Origin: Methylobacterium amylolyticum | Lineage (GTDB): Bacteria; Pseudomonadota; Alphaproteobacteria; Rhizobiales; Beijerinckiaceae | Reading direction: 5' to 3' | DNA length: 64,000 nucleotides | Assembly: GCF_030700245.1 (NCBI RefSeq) | Contig: NZ_JAUYZI010000008.1 | Location: forward strand, 87,386-151,385 | In this document: positions 1 to 8,545 of the stretch, piece by piece | Layout: the number at the start of each line of letters is the position of its first letter | Position numbering within the stretch: the stretch's first letter is position 1 | The notes under the pieces: generated by a model | Told to the model about the DNA's origin: nothing | Databases searched by the model: none | Seen by the model: the letters and a program-made list of their open reading frames with translations, nothing else | Made by a program: the position numbers and the translations under genes

Positions 1-32
1 TCCGGTGAGGCGCCGACACTCGGCCGACACGG

Positions 33-48
33 TTAAGCGCGGGTAAAC
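33..48 (+). promoter_or_regulatory. Possible CtrA binding site upstream of flgI
   Basis: The site reads TTAA, seven bases, then TAAAC. The CtrA consensus is TTAA-N7-TTAAC, so there is one mismatch in the second half. CtrA controls flagellar genes in many alphaproteobacteria, which makes the location sensible. A single degenerate match is weak evidence, and it lies about 170 bases upstream of flgI, so it may serve an upstream gene outside the window. Confidence 0.3.
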
Positions 49-152
49 GGGCCGGCAGAAGCTGCCGGGTCGGCAGGAACGGTGCCGGCCGGACATGGTC
101 CGTCCCGCGCACCACATCCAACGACATCAACGGCTTGCGCGGACGGAGCGGT

Positions 153-168
153 TGGCACGGGGCTGGCA
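153..168 (+). promoter_or_regulatory. Sigma-54 (-24/-12) promoter for flgI
   Basis: The site reads TGGCACG, four bases, then TGGCA. It fits the RpoN consensus TGGCACG-N4-TTGCW with one mismatch, and the essential GG (-24) and GC (-12) are intact with correct spacing. Transcription would start near 180, about 27 bases before the flgI ATG at 207. This also argues against the longer flgI reading frame from 135, which would begin upstream of its own promoter. Confidence 0.65.
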
Positions 169-206
169 GACGATCATCGGACCCTGCCACCGCCCAGACC
201 CACGGC

Positions 207-1340
207 ATGCACGCGAACCTCAGACGACGCTCAGCCGGCCTCTCCGCCCTCGCGGCGGCGCTGCTGTGGCTCGCGGGCCTGGCCGGGCCGGCGCTCGCCC
301 TGTCGCGGGTGAAGGACCTCGCCTCGGTGGAGGGCGTGCGCCAGAACCAGCTCGTCGGCTACGGCATCGTGGTCGGCCTCAACGGCACCGGCGACAGCCT
401 CAACAACATCCCGTTCACCAAGCAGTCGCTCCAGGCGATGCTGGAGCGGCTAGGCGTCAACACCCGCGGCGCGACGATGCGCACCCAGAACCTCGCCGCG
501 GTGATGGTGACGGCCAATTTGCCCCCCTTCGCCGCCCAAGGCACGCGGATCGACGTCACCGTCTCGTCGCTCGGCGACGCCAAGTCGCTCCAGGGCGGCA
601 CCCTGCTGGTGACGCCGCTGCTCGGCGCCGACGGCGAGGTCTACGCGCTGGCGCAGGGGTCGGTGGCCATCGCCGGCTTCTCCGCCGAGGGCGAGGCGGC
701 CAAGATCACCCGCGGCGTGCCGACCAACGGCCGGATCTCGAACGGCGCCAACATCGAGCGCGAGATCGCGTTCAAGCTCAACGACGCGCGCGGCCTGCGC
801 CTGTCGCTGCGCAACCCCGACTTCACCACCTCGAAGCGGATCGCCGCGGCGATCAACGACTTCATGGGTGCCGACACCGCCGAGCCGACCGACCCGGCGA
901 CCGTCACGATCCAGATCCCGGCGCGCTACCACGGCAACATGATCCGCCTCATCACCGAGGTGGAGCAGTTGAAGGTCGAGCCCGACCAGACCGCCCGCGT
1001 GGTCGTCGACGAGCGCTCCGGCATCATCGTGATGGGCCGCGACGTGCGCGTCTCCACGGTGGCCATCGCGCAGGGCAACCTCACCGTCACGATCACCGAG
1101 ACGCCGCAGGTGAGCCAGCCGCTGCCGTTCTCCGAGGGGCAGACGGTGGTGGTGCCGCGCAGCAGCGTGAAGGTCGATACCGGCGACGGCAACAAGCTGG
1201 CGCTGGTCAAGGAAGGCGTCAGCCTGCGCGAACTCGTCGACGGCCTCAACGCCCTCGGGGTCGGCCCGCGCGACCTGATCTCCATCCTCCAGGCGATCAA
1301 GGCCGCGGGCGCGCTCCAGGCCGACATCGAACTCATGTGA
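207..1340 (+). CDS. flgI: Flagellar P-ring protein FlgI
   Basis: FlgI forms the periplasmic P-ring that surrounds the flagellar rod in the peptidoglycan layer. The 377-residue protein starts with a clear Sec signal peptide (basic MHANLRRR, then a hydrophobic stretch ending in ALA). It continues with the family start SRVKDLASVEGVRQNQLVGY and the GLNGTGDSLNN segment. The C-terminal GVSLRELVDGLNALGVGPRDL is also typical. An in-frame start at 135 exists, but 207 gives a normal signal peptide and lies just downstream of a sigma-54 promoter at 153. It is followed after 12 bases by the CheL-type rod-binding gene, so it probably heads a basal-body operon. Confidence 0.95.
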   Translation: MHANLRRRSAGLSALAAALLWLAGLAGPALALSRVKDLASVEGVRQNQLVGYGIVVGLNGTGDSLNNIPFTKQSLQAMLERLGVNTRGATMRTQNLAAVMVTANLPPFAAQGTRIDVTVSSLGDAKSLQGGTLLVTPLLGADGEVYALAQGSVAIAGFSAEGEAAKITRGVPTNGRISNGANIEREIAFKLNDARGLRLSLRNPDFTTSKRIAAAINDFMGADTAEPTDPATVTIQIPARYHGNMIRLITEVEQLKVEPDQTARVVVDERSGIIVMGRDVRVSTVAIAQGNLTVTITETPQVSQPLPFSEGQTVVVPRSSVKVDTGDGNKLALVKEGVSLRELVDGLNALGVGPRDLISILQAIKAAGALQADIELM

Positions 1341-1352
1341 CGGGAGAACCCC

Positions 1353-1721
1353 ATGCTGCCGCTCGCCAACATCGCCGCCACCGCCGCCATCGGCGTCGGC
1401 AAGGCGATCGCCGGGAACGTCGCCGAGACGGTGGCGAAGTCGACGCTTGGAAGCGGCGACGCCGCCAAGGCGAAGAAGACCGCCACCGACTTCGAGAAGA
1501 TGTTCCTGGAGAACAGCCTCGACCGGATGACGCAGTCCCAGGGCACCGACGGGCCGCTCGGCGAGAACGGCACCGGCGGCGGCGTCTACCGCTCGATGCT
1601 GACCAAGGAATATGCCGGGCAGATCGTGAAGAGCGGCGGTGTCGGCATCGCGGACTCGGTGTTCCGCGAGATCCTGAAGCTTCAGGGCGCGAGCGACGGA
1701 GCGAGCCATGGCAAGGTCTGA
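1353..1721 (+). CDS. cheL: Rod-binding protein, FlgJ N-terminal / CheL type
   Basis: This 122-residue protein corresponds to the rod-binding N-terminal domain of FlgJ without the muramidase domain, the form called CheL in Caulobacter and rhizobia. The family core is visible at about residues 45-110: TATDFEKMFLENSLDRM, then GGGVYRSMLTKEYAGQIVKSGGVGIAD. It should act in the periplasm to cap or scaffold rod assembly. The alphaproteobacterial form relies on another enzyme for peptidoglycan opening. A GGGAG motif precedes the ATG. It sits 12 bases after flgI and overlaps the next gene by 14 bases, which suggests translational coupling. Confidence 0.85.
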   Translation: MLPLANIAATAAIGVGKAIAGNVAETVAKSTLGSGDAAKAKKTATDFEKMFLENSLDRMTQSQGTDGPLGENGTGGGVYRSMLTKEYAGQIVKSGGVGIADSVFREILKLQGASDGASHGKV

Positions 1722-2181
1722 ACCCCTGCGCGTCGCGGACCGGATCGGCGCGGAGGCGCTGGTCGCGGGGATCCTGGCCAACATGGCGGCGCTGGAGGCG
1801 GTGCTGGGGGAGGAGGCCGGGCACATCCGCGCCGGCCGCCTGCGCGAGGGACTCGGCGCGGCGGAGCCCAAGGCGGAGCTGGCGGCGGCCTACATGCAGG
1901 GCCTGGAATCGGCCAAGGCGAACGCCGTCGCCCTCGCCCGCTTCCACCCGCAGGGCGTCGCCGCGCTGCGCGAGGGCCACCGCCGCTTCACCGCCGCGGT
2001 GGAGGCGAACCAGACGGTGCTCTCCGCCGCGCGCACGGTCTCCGAGGGCCTGATCAAGTCGCTCGCCGACGAGATCGGCCGCGCCCGGGCACCGGTCGGC
2101 TACGGCGCGGCAACGCCGGCCCCCTCCCCCTACGGGCGGGGCGTGCGCAGCGGACCGCTGGTGCTCTCGCGGAATCTGTGA
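1708..2181 (+). CDS. Putative FlgN-like flagellar chaperone
   Basis: The 157-residue product is predicted to be mostly alpha-helical and charged, with a long helix pair around residues 15-130. The size, helical character and position directly behind a CheL gene fit the FlgN-like export chaperones that escort FlgK and FlgL in alphaproteobacterial flagellar clusters. I do not see a diagnostic motif. The last 25 residues, rich in proline, glycine and serine, look disordered. Its start overlaps cheL by 14 bases, with a GGAGCGAG ribosome site inside the upstream gene. Function is inferred from context. Confidence 0.5.
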   Translation: MARSEPLRVADRIGAEALVAGILANMAALEAVLGEEAGHIRAGRLREGLGAAEPKAELAAAYMQGLESAKANAVALARFHPQGVAALREGHRRFTAAVEANQTVLSAARTVSEGLIKSLADEIGRARAPVGYGAATPAPSPYGRGVRSGPLVLSRNL

Positions 2182-2252
2182 CGGCGGCTCCGAGCCCGTG
2201 TTCTGACGCGCTCCCTTGCGCCGAACCGGCATCCGCTCCGGCGGCGAGCGCC

Positions 2253-2564
2253 CTAGCGCCGGCCGTCGATCCGCAGGTAGGTCCGGACCTCGCCGAGGTC
2301 CGTGTCCGTGCGGTTGTCGATCGCGATCCGCCCCGCGGCCCGGGGCAGGAACGCCGCCCCGTCGTGCCCGGTGCGGGCGTCTATCCCCGCGGCGACCCGG
2401 CCCGAGACGCGCGTGCAGTTGCGGCTGCCGGGGGTGCGGACGAAGCCCGCCCGTCCCGGGCACGGCTCGAGGGTCGGGACCGCCTTCTGGAGGTCGAGGG
2501 CTGCGGCGGGCGACGCGAGCAGGAGGGCGGCCAGCGCGGCGCGCGCGCCCCGGTGCCGCGCCAT
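2253..2564 (-). CDS. Short secreted porin-like protein (N-terminal porin segment only)
   Basis: The 103-residue product has a signal peptide ending in SPAAALD. It then carries a cysteine-framed segment, EPCPGRAGFVRTPGSRNCTR, followed by VSGRVAAG. This resembles the opening of alphaproteobacterial porins, where CPEYGAGFYYIPGTDTCIKVGG-like sequence leads into the first beta strand. A full porin has 350-500 residues, so only the first strands are present. It ends in an ordinary stop and is not obviously frameshifted. ATG 2564 is chosen because a GAGG lies 7 bases upstream. A GTG at 2579 overlapping the upstream stop is an alternative. It may be a remnant or a small periplasmic protein. Confidence 0.5.
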   Translation of the reverse strand: MARHRGARAALAALLLASPAAALDLQKAVPTLEPCPGRAGFVRTPGSRNCTRVSGRVAAGIDARTGHDGAAFLPRAAGRIAIDNRTDTDLGEVRTYLRIDGRR

Positions 2565-2575
2565 CGCGGACTGCC

Positions 2576-2836
2576 TCACGCGGCGCGGCGGGCGAGATCC
2601 CGGTGCAGCAGGTCGATGTAGCTCTCGACCTCGGCGATGAAGCCGTCCAGTGCCGGCTCGCGCGCCCGCAGGCGGGCGAGGTCCCGGAGCAGGATGTCGA
2701 GGGCGATGCAGCGGTCGTCGGGGCTCGCGTAGGCGGCGACGTGCAGGTCCACCGCCTGCTCGGCCATCACGATCGCGCCGATCCGCGCCGCGGCGCCGAG
2801 GCGGCGGATCTCGCTGACGGGCCCGGAGAGCTGCAT
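2576..2836 (-). CDS. Small helical protein of unknown function
   Basis: This 86-residue protein (MQLSGPVSEIRRLGAAAR onward) is helical, acidic and cytoplasmic by appearance, with no signal peptide or membrane segment. I do not recognise the family. The reading frame extends further upstream to 3037, but ATG 2836 is preferred because it has GAGG about 9 bases upstream and because the upstream part has atypical, lower-GC codon use. It lies downstream of flgL and 11 bases before the porin-like gene, and may be cotranscribed with that gene. A flagellar role is possible only by location. Confidence 0.5.
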   Translation of the reverse strand: MQLSGPVSEIRRLGAAARIGAIVMAEQAVDLHVAAYASPDDRCIALDILLRDLARLRAREPALDGFIAEVESYIDLLHRDLARRAA

Positions 2837-3130
2837 GCTGGAACCTCGACCGGTCGAACGGGTGACGGGAACCCGCGAAGCGGTTGAACAGCGCTGAAAA
2901 GCGGCGAGACTATGTTCACCGCAGACCGTTGCGTTTCCGTTTACCGTAATCCGTTTCCAGGACGATCGCCTTCCTACCAACACGCAATATACATCGGTAA
3001 TACGATTCTGGCACGCATGCCTCGATCGGCGCGTCACACCGGATCCGCTCGATCGCCCGGATGCAGGCCCCGATCCCGCTCAGGCGTCGCGCGGGCCGGT
3101 CGATACGCGCTCCGCATCGATCGCGGCCTA

Positions 3131-4987
3131 TCAACTGATGTAGTTGACGAGCGACAGCTTCGAGAGCGAGGCCGTGATCTGGTAGCTCGCCTGGAGGCGA
3201 TTCTGCACGTCGAGGAGCTTGGCGGCGACCTCCTGGGTCGGGGCCTGCTCGATCCCGTCGAGGGTGTTCTGGAGCGTGTTCTGGGTCGCCTTGTTGGTGG
3301 TCGCGGCGTCCGACAGCCGGGCCGAGGCGAGGCTGAGCTCCGTCACGATGTCCTGCACGCTCGGGCTCGTGTCGGCCGACGACAGGAGCGCCTGCGCGCG
3401 GCTGCTGACGGCCGCGTAGGCGGCGTTCACGTTCGCGTCCGTGGCGCTCGGCATGCCGAGCGCCACCGTGGCGAGGCCAGCGAGCACGTTGCGGATCGCC
3501 GGCTCGTCGGCCCGCGCGCCGATCTTGACCGAACCGGTCGCGCTGGTCTGGACGGTCTGCGTGCCGCGCGGATCGGTGGTGCCGTCCTCGCCCTGATACC
3601 AGACCACGGTGTCGCTCCGCGGCGCCTGCGCGTAGCCCGTGGCGGTGCCGCCCGCGTCGAAGGTGATCCGGCGCGGGGTGAGGCCGGGCGTCGCGGAGCC
3701 GGCGAAGAAGTCCTGGGCGGCCCGGGCGGTGGCGCTGGCCGTCAGGGTGCTGCCGGCGGCCGTCCTGAGGGCGTTGCCCAGCGCCGCCGACAGGTTCGCG
3801 GCGGTCGTGTCCGGGTCGGCGCCGATGGCGAAGCTCGAGACCGAAGCCGGGGCTGTGCTCGCGGCCGCCGTCAGCGTCAGCGTGGTGGTCGTTCCGTCGT
3901 GCAGCTTCAGCGTCACGGTGAGCGTGTCGCCGACGGCGGGCTGCCTCGGAGGGGTGCCGGCGAGTTCGACGGTGGTGCTGGCGGCGGTGCCCCCTGTGAA
4001 CGCCAGCGACAGGCCGGGACCGGGGGGCGTGTCGGTGGGCGCGGCGCTCTGGACGCTCGCCAGGGTGCCGGGCGCGATCAGGCCGGCCAGCGCCGTCGCC
4101 GCGTCGGCGGCGGCGGTCGCACCCGGCGGGATGACGGGGAACGGCGTCCCGACGTCGACGGTCGCGGCGCTCGTGGTCGTGAAGTCGATCGTCCTCTGGC
4201 TTCCGTCGGGCTGGTTGACGACCACGCGGAAGCGCTGCCCCTCGGTCGGCGCCTCGGCAAAGGTCGCGGTCGCGGTCGCCGCCGTGGCGGGGGTGGAGGT
4301 CACGGTGAGCGCGCTGCCGGTGGTCGTCATCGTGCCGATGGAGAAGCCGAAATTCGCCCGCGCCTCGGCGCTCGGGTCCTCCGTCAGCGAGACCGACGTC
4401 GCCGTCGGCTGCGCCACGCTCAGCCGACCCTGGCCGTTGCTGCCGAGATCGGCCCGCACCTGCTCCGACACCACGGTCTTGAGCCCGGCGAGCGCTTGGC
4501 CCGCGGCATCCCGCGTTCCGTTGAGGATCGTGTCGCCGTCGACGACCGGCTGCGCCGCGGCGTTGCGGCCGCCGAACAGGTAGGTGCCGCCCGCGGACTG
4601 GTTCAGGGCGTCCAGGGCGGTCTGGAGGTTGCTCTGCGCCAGTGCCTTCGTCGCGGTCAGGTTGAGCGCCGTGCTCTGGGGTCCGTTCAAGAGGCTGGCG
4701 CGGGCGCTCGTGCCGAGGGTCGCGACCTGGGTCAGGCTCGTCACCGCGAGCTGCGTGCGGGTCTGCGCCGAGCCGATGCCGGCGGCGTATCCGGCCAGAG
4801 CGCTGATCGTCGCCTGCGCCGCGAGCGCGGTCGTGCGGCCGCTGCCGAGCCCGCCGTAGGTCTGCGCCGCCTGGCCCGTGGAGAGCTGCGTCGACAGGGT
4901 GTCGAGCTGGCTCTTCAGCGCCGTGAGCTGCTCGGTATTGCGGGTTCTCGTGAAGGTGCCGGCCGCGAAGGGCGTGATCGTGGTCAT
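3131..4987 (-). CDS. flgL: Flagellar hook-filament junction protein FlgL (HAP3), long form
   Basis: FlgL forms the second ring of the junction between hook and filament. The N-terminal helices (TLSTQLSTGQAAQTYGGLGSGRTTALAAQA, split here for length: TLSTQLSTGQAAQ and GLGSGRTTALAA) and the C-terminal flagellin-like helices (about residues 560-618) are typical. At 618 residues it is roughly twice the usual 300-350, because a Thr/Ala/Gly-rich middle region of about 300 residues is inserted between the conserved ends. This probably forms extra surface domains. The ATG is two bases after the flgK stop and no good ribosome site is visible, so translation is probably coupled to flgK. Confidence 0.9.
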   Translation of the reverse strand: MTTITPFAAGTFTRTRNTEQLTALKSQLDTLSTQLSTGQAAQTYGGLGSGRTTALAAQATISALAGYAAGIGSAQTRTQLAVTSLTQVATLGTSARASLLNGPQSTALNLTATKALAQSNLQTALDALNQSAGGTYLFGGRNAAAQPVVDGDTILNGTRDAAGQALAGLKTVVSEQVRADLGSNGQGRLSVAQPTATSVSLTEDPSAEARANFGFSIGTMTTTGSALTVTSTPATAATATATFAEAPTEGQRFRVVVNQPDGSQRTIDFTTTSAATVDVGTPFPVIPPGATAAADAATALAGLIAPGTLASVQSAAPTDTPPGPGLSLAFTGGTAASTTVELAGTPPRQPAVGDTLTVTLKLHDGTTTTLTLTAAASTAPASVSSFAIGADPDTTAANLSAALGNALRTAAGSTLTASATARAAQDFFAGSATPGLTPRRITFDAGGTATGYAQAPRSDTVVWYQGEDGTTDPRGTQTVQTSATGSVKIGARADEPAIRNVLAGLATVALGMPSATDANVNAAYAAVSSRAQALLSSADTSPSVQDIVTELSLASARLSDAATTNKATQNTLQNTLDGIEQAPTQEVAAKLLDVQNRLQASYQITASLSKLSLVNYIS

Positions 4988-4989
4988 GA

Positions 4990-6942
4990 TCAGATCTGCA
5001 GCAACTGGTTGAGCATGTCGCGCGCCGCCGTCAGCACCCGCGCGTTGGCGCCGTAGGCGGTCTGGAGCGCGATGAGGTTCGACATCTCCGCGTCGATGTT
5101 GACGCCCGCGCTCGACGCGTAGCGGCCCTGGGCGGTCGAGAGCGCGACCTGCTGGGTGTCGTCCAGCGACGACGCCGTGGCGGCGGCGGCCCCCTGCGTG
5201 GCGATGATCTCCTGGGCGAAGCCGACCACCGTGGCGCTGTGGGGCGCCGTCACCCCGCCGATCCCGCTCGACGACGAGAAGGTGCGCGGCGTCCCGGTCA
5301 ATGCGGTGAAGAGCGTCTGCGCGCGGGCGCCCGAGGCGGTCGCGGCGGCCGTATCCGTCGCGCTCGACGCGGTGAGGACGGCGGTGTTGGCCGCGATCTT
5401 CGTGTTGACGGCGATGCGCTGCGCGAAGCCGGTGAGCTGGGAACCGGTATCGAGCGAGCCGGTGTAGAGCCCGTTGTTCAGGCCATCGACGAACAGGGCG
5501 ATCTGCGGGTAGCCCGTGGCCAGGTTCCCCGACGAGACCGGCTGCGTGACGGTCGCCGTCGCGCCCAGGACGGGAGCGGTGGCGTCGGCGCTGGTGATCG
5601 CGACGACCGCGCCGCTGGCATTCGCCGCCGCGCTCGCGCCCGGGCTGGTGCTCGCCGTCACGTTCAGCGTCGGCAGGTTCGGGTTGGCCGCCGTCAGACC
5701 GTCCAGGGCGGCCTTGATCGCGGCCGCGTAGGAGGCCGGACCGCCCGCGATGCTGAAGGACGCCGTCAGCGCGCTCGCGTCGGCGGTCTGGCCCGCCGGC
5801 ACCGTCGGCAGCGGTGTGCGCGCCGAGGCGACCAGGATGACGTTGCGGGCCACGCCGTCGAGCCCGGTCACCGGGATCGTCAGCGTGTTGCCGGGCTGAA
5901 GCCCCGCGCCCGGCGTCGCCCCGGCCGCGGGCGCCGCGCCGCTGAGGTCGATCGTGGCGGTGCCGCCGGCGACCGTCGCGCTGCGCGGCGCGTCGGTCAG
6001 CGAACTCGCGAGGCCCGCCGCCAGATCGTCGAGTTGCCGCTGCGCCTGCGGCAGGATCGCGTCGCGCAGTTCCAACTGGGCGGCGAGACTGCCCGAGCGC
6101 AGGGCACCCACGGTGCCGAGATCGATGGTGGCGCCGCTGATCGTCGTCGCCGTGATGGTGCCGACGGTCCGCGCGTTCGGGTCCGTGCTGTAGGCCGACT
6201 GGGCCGTCAGGGTCCCCCGCCCGTCGAAGCTGAGGGCGACCGCGCTGCCGCGATCGACCAGCGTCACGCCCGACCGGGTCATCACGGAGACCGTCCCGTC
6301 GCCCTGGGTGACGGTCTGGATGTCCATGTAGCCGGCCAGATCGTTGATCGCCTGGTCGCGCTGGTCCTGGAACCCGGCCAAGGTGGCGTCGTCGGTGGTG
6401 TTCTGCATCTGGCCGTTGATGGCGGCGATGCGCGACAGCAGGGAGCTTGCGCTCCGGGTGTCGGTGCCGAGCTGGGCCTCGATGCCGGTGCGCAGGTTCT
6501 GGACGCTGGCGGCGGCGCCGTTGATCTGGCCGGCGAGGGCCGACGCCCTGCTGAGGACGGTGGTGCGGGCGGCGGCCGAGGTCGGGTTGGCCGACAGCTC
6601 CTGCAACGACTGAGTGAAGCTGTTCAGCGTGCCGTCGAGCGCGGTGGCGCTGCCGGGCGTGCCGTAGAGCTTGTCGAGCTGCGCGACGATCTGCGCCTTG
6701 GTGCCCGTATAGGCCGCCCCCGAGGTCTCCAGCCGGAGCTGGTTCAGGGCGGCGGCGTCGAAGCTCCGGGTGATCGTCCCGGCCGCCACGCCGAGGTTGT
6801 TGGTGCCGCCGGCGACCGGCGCCAGCGTGCGCTTGACGTAGCCCACCGTCCCGGCATTGGCGACGTTCTGCGAGACGACGTTGATCGCCGCCTGGGTCGC
6901 CGCGAGGCCTGCTGTCGCGTTGGACAGCGCGTTCATCGACAC
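4990..6942 (-). CDS. flgK: Flagellar hook-filament junction protein FlgK (HAP1)
   Basis: FlgK is the first junction protein placed on the hook tip. The 650-residue product opens with the flagellar rod/hook signature SNATAGLAATQAAINVVSQN followed by VANAGTVGYVKR. It closes with LIALQTAYGANARVLTAARD and DMLNQLLQI, the canonical C-terminal helix. The start is a GTG at 6942, supported by AGAGGAGG six bases upstream. An ATG two codons in is too far from that site. It follows flgE on the minus strand after 163 bases that hold a strong hairpin, and it precedes flgL by two bases. Confidence 0.95.
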   Translation of the reverse strand: MSMNALSNATAGLAATQAAINVVSQNVANAGTVGYVKRTLAPVAGGTNNLGVAAGTITRSFDAAALNQLRLETSGAAYTGTKAQIVAQLDKLYGTPGSATALDGTLNSFTQSLQELSANPTSAAARTTVLSRASALAGQINGAAASVQNLRTGIEAQLGTDTRSASSLLSRIAAINGQMQNTTDDATLAGFQDQRDQAINDLAGYMDIQTVTQGDGTVSVMTRSGVTLVDRGSAVALSFDGRGTLTAQSAYSTDPNARTVGTITATTISGATIDLGTVGALRSGSLAAQLELRDAILPQAQRQLDDLAAGLASSLTDAPRSATVAGGTATIDLSGAAPAAGATPGAGLQPGNTLTIPVTGLDGVARNVILVASARTPLPTVPAGQTADASALTASFSIAGGPASYAAAIKAALDGLTAANPNLPTLNVTASTSPGASAAANASGAVVAITSADATAPVLGATATVTQPVSSGNLATGYPQIALFVDGLNNGLYTGSLDTGSQLTGFAQRIAVNTKIAANTAVLTASSATDTAAATASGARAQTLFTALTGTPRTFSSSSGIGGVTAPHSATVVGFAQEIIATQGAAAATASSLDDTQQVALSTAQGRYASSAGVNIDAEMSNLIALQTAYGANARVLTAARDMLNQLLQI

Positions 6943-7059
6943 GTGCGGCCTCCTCTGCGGGCCGAGCCCGCTCGACCTTCGCGCTCCCTGCCGGGGCGGT
7001 CGCCGCCAGCGCTTCGAGGAGCGCGTCGCGACCGGGCCCGGCTCCCATCCCGCGTTCCG

Positions 7060-7106
7060 GCGCGCTCGCGCGCCGAACCGCCCTCCGCCTCGGCGCGCGA
7101 GCGCGC
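7060..7106 (-). terminator. Perfect 17-bp hairpin at the end of flgE
   Basis: Positions 7060-7076 and 7090-7106 are perfect reverse complements, with a 13-base loop. The right arm touches the flgE stop codon. No T-run follows on the minus strand, so a complete intrinsic terminator is unlikely. A partial terminator or 3' stabilising hairpin that lets hook protein outnumber FlgK and FlgL is the more likely role. Confidence 0.55.
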
Positions 7107-8500
7107 TAGCGGATCACGTTCATCAGATCCGACATCATCGTCTGCGCGGTCGACATGACGCGCGTGTTGGCAGAGTAGGCCTGCTGGGTAACGATCATCT
7201 TAGAAAATTCGCTCGCGATGTCGGTATTCGACTGCTCCAGGCTCGCCCCCGAGATCGTCCCGCCGTTGAGGCCGGAGAGCGGCCCGCCGGACGCGTCGGT
7301 CTGGAGGTAGTTGCCCCGCGAGTCCGGCTTCAGCCCGTCGGGGTTCGTGAAGCGCGCGATCCCGACGGTGGCGACCGTCGCGACGGTGCCGTTCGAGAAG
7401 GTGCCCTTGATGTTTCCGTCGCTGCCGACCGCGACGCTGGTCAGCGTGCCGGCGGAGTTGCCGTTCTGCGTCAGGGTGTTGGTGGTCGCCGCGCCGCTCG
7501 TGTTGGCGTACTGGGTGAGCCCGCCCGTACCGATGTTGAGGCTGACGCCGTCGAGTTCGATCCCGTTGACCTCCAGGTCCGGGATCGGGATTGGGCCGGT
7601 CGCGGTGGTCGTCGGCTGGCCCGCGGCATCGAACGTGAAGGCCGCACCGATATTGGTCCACACGGGCGGCGTGCTCGGCGTCACCCCCGCCGCCGAACCC
7701 GAGGCCGACTGGTAGAACAGGTTCCAGACCGCGTCCTGAGCCCCGTCGGGGGTGGCGTCCTGAACCTTCGCCCAGCGGGTCGTGATCGCCACCGGGGCAC
7801 CGTTCTCGGTGTACGCGGTGACCGAGGGACCGACGATGCTGTTGTCCATCAGCGCCGCTACGTCCGCCGCGCCGCCCGTCGAGGCCGGCGCGCCGGTGGC
7901 GGTCATCGCCAGGGCTCCGGTGTAGAGATAGGCGCCCGCCGCGGTCGACTTGACCGAGGCGTTGGTGATCGGCGTCGCGGGCAGGTTGGCGGCGTAGTTG
8001 ATCGTGGTCGTCTGCTTGGCCGGCAGCGTCATGTTGCCGATCTTGATCGGCCCCGTGCCCGTGACCTGGCCGCTGTTCGGGTCGACGTTGCTGCCCGTCA
8101 GGAACGCGCCCGCCCCGTTGACGAGGTAGCCGTCCTTGTCCTGCGCGAAATCGCCGCGGCGGGTGTAGAGATTGGTGGCTCCGAACGTTGCCTGGCCGCC
8201 GGCGTCGCCCGTCTTCAGCGCGACGGTGAAGAAGCCCTGGCCGTTGATCGCCATGTTGGTGGGGATCTGCGAGGCGATGACGTTGCCCTGGAGCGAGTTG
8301 GTGAGCTGAGCTTGCGCCAGCACCGTGCCCGCGACCTCACGCTTCGGGGTCGTCTCGGCCATGAGATCGACGAAGCTGGTGTCGATCCGCTTGTAGCCGG
8401 TCGTCTGCGAGTTCGCGATGTTCCCGGAGATGTTGCTGATGGCGTAGGACTGGGCCTGCAGGCCGGACACGGAGGTCTGCAGGGCGGAGAAGATGTCCAT
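7106..8500 (-). CDS. flgE: Flagellar hook protein FlgE
   Basis: FlgE polymerises into the flexible hook. The 464-residue protein begins MDIFSALQTSVSGLQAQSYA and has the domain D0 signature NISGNIANSQTTGYKRIDTSF. It has the QGNVIASQIPTNMAINGQGF segment, and it ends with SKMIVTQQAYSANTRVMSTA and DLMNVIR. A longer in-frame start at 8614 would add 38 residues with no family character and would begin upstream of the promoter, so ATG 8500 is used. A near-perfect sigma-54 promoter lies about 45 bases upstream. FlgK and flgL follow on the same strand. Confidence 0.95.
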   Translation of the reverse strand: MDIFSALQTSVSGLQAQSYAISNISGNIANSQTTGYKRIDTSFVDLMAETTPKREVAGTVLAQAQLTNSLQGNVIASQIPTNMAINGQGFFTVALKTGDAGGQATFGATNLYTRRGDFAQDKDGYLVNGAGAFLTGSNVDPNSGQVTGTGPIKIGNMTLPAKQTTTINYAANLPATPITNASVKSTAAGAYLYTGALAMTATGAPASTGGAADVAALMDNSIVGPSVTAYTENGAPVAITTRWAKVQDATPDGAQDAVWNLFYQSASGSAAGVTPSTPPVWTNIGAAFTFDAAGQPTTTATGPIPIPDLEVNGIELDGVSLNIGTGGLTQYANTSGAATTNTLTQNGNSAGTLTSVAVGSDGNIKGTFSNGTVATVATVGIARFTNPDGLKPDSRGNYLQTDASGGPLSGLNGGTISGASLEQSNTDIASEFSKMIVTQQAYSANTRVMSTAQTMMSDLMNVIR

Positions 8501-8545
8501 GACGTGCGATCCCGACGCACCGCGTGAGGCGGCGGCGACGGGATC

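Noticed and set aside
95..2053. Long open frame overlapping flgI and cheL
   Set aside because: Its product is Arg/Pro/Gly-rich low-complexity sequence typical of the wrong frame in GC-rich DNA, and the other frame encodes clear FlgI and CheL.
3009..3024. Sigma-54-like TGGCACG on the plus strand
   Set aside because: The -24 half is perfect, but the -12 GC is missing and no plus-strand gene follows.
2916..3134. 72-codon minus-strand frame between flgL and the small helical gene
   Set aside because: No ribosome site, no recognisable domain and atypical composition. It lies in the AT-richer intergenic region.
4990..7048. Upstream continuation of the flgL reading frame through flgK (total 1305 codons)
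   Set aside because: The added part is a shadow of flgK in another frame, and FlgL starts at 4987.
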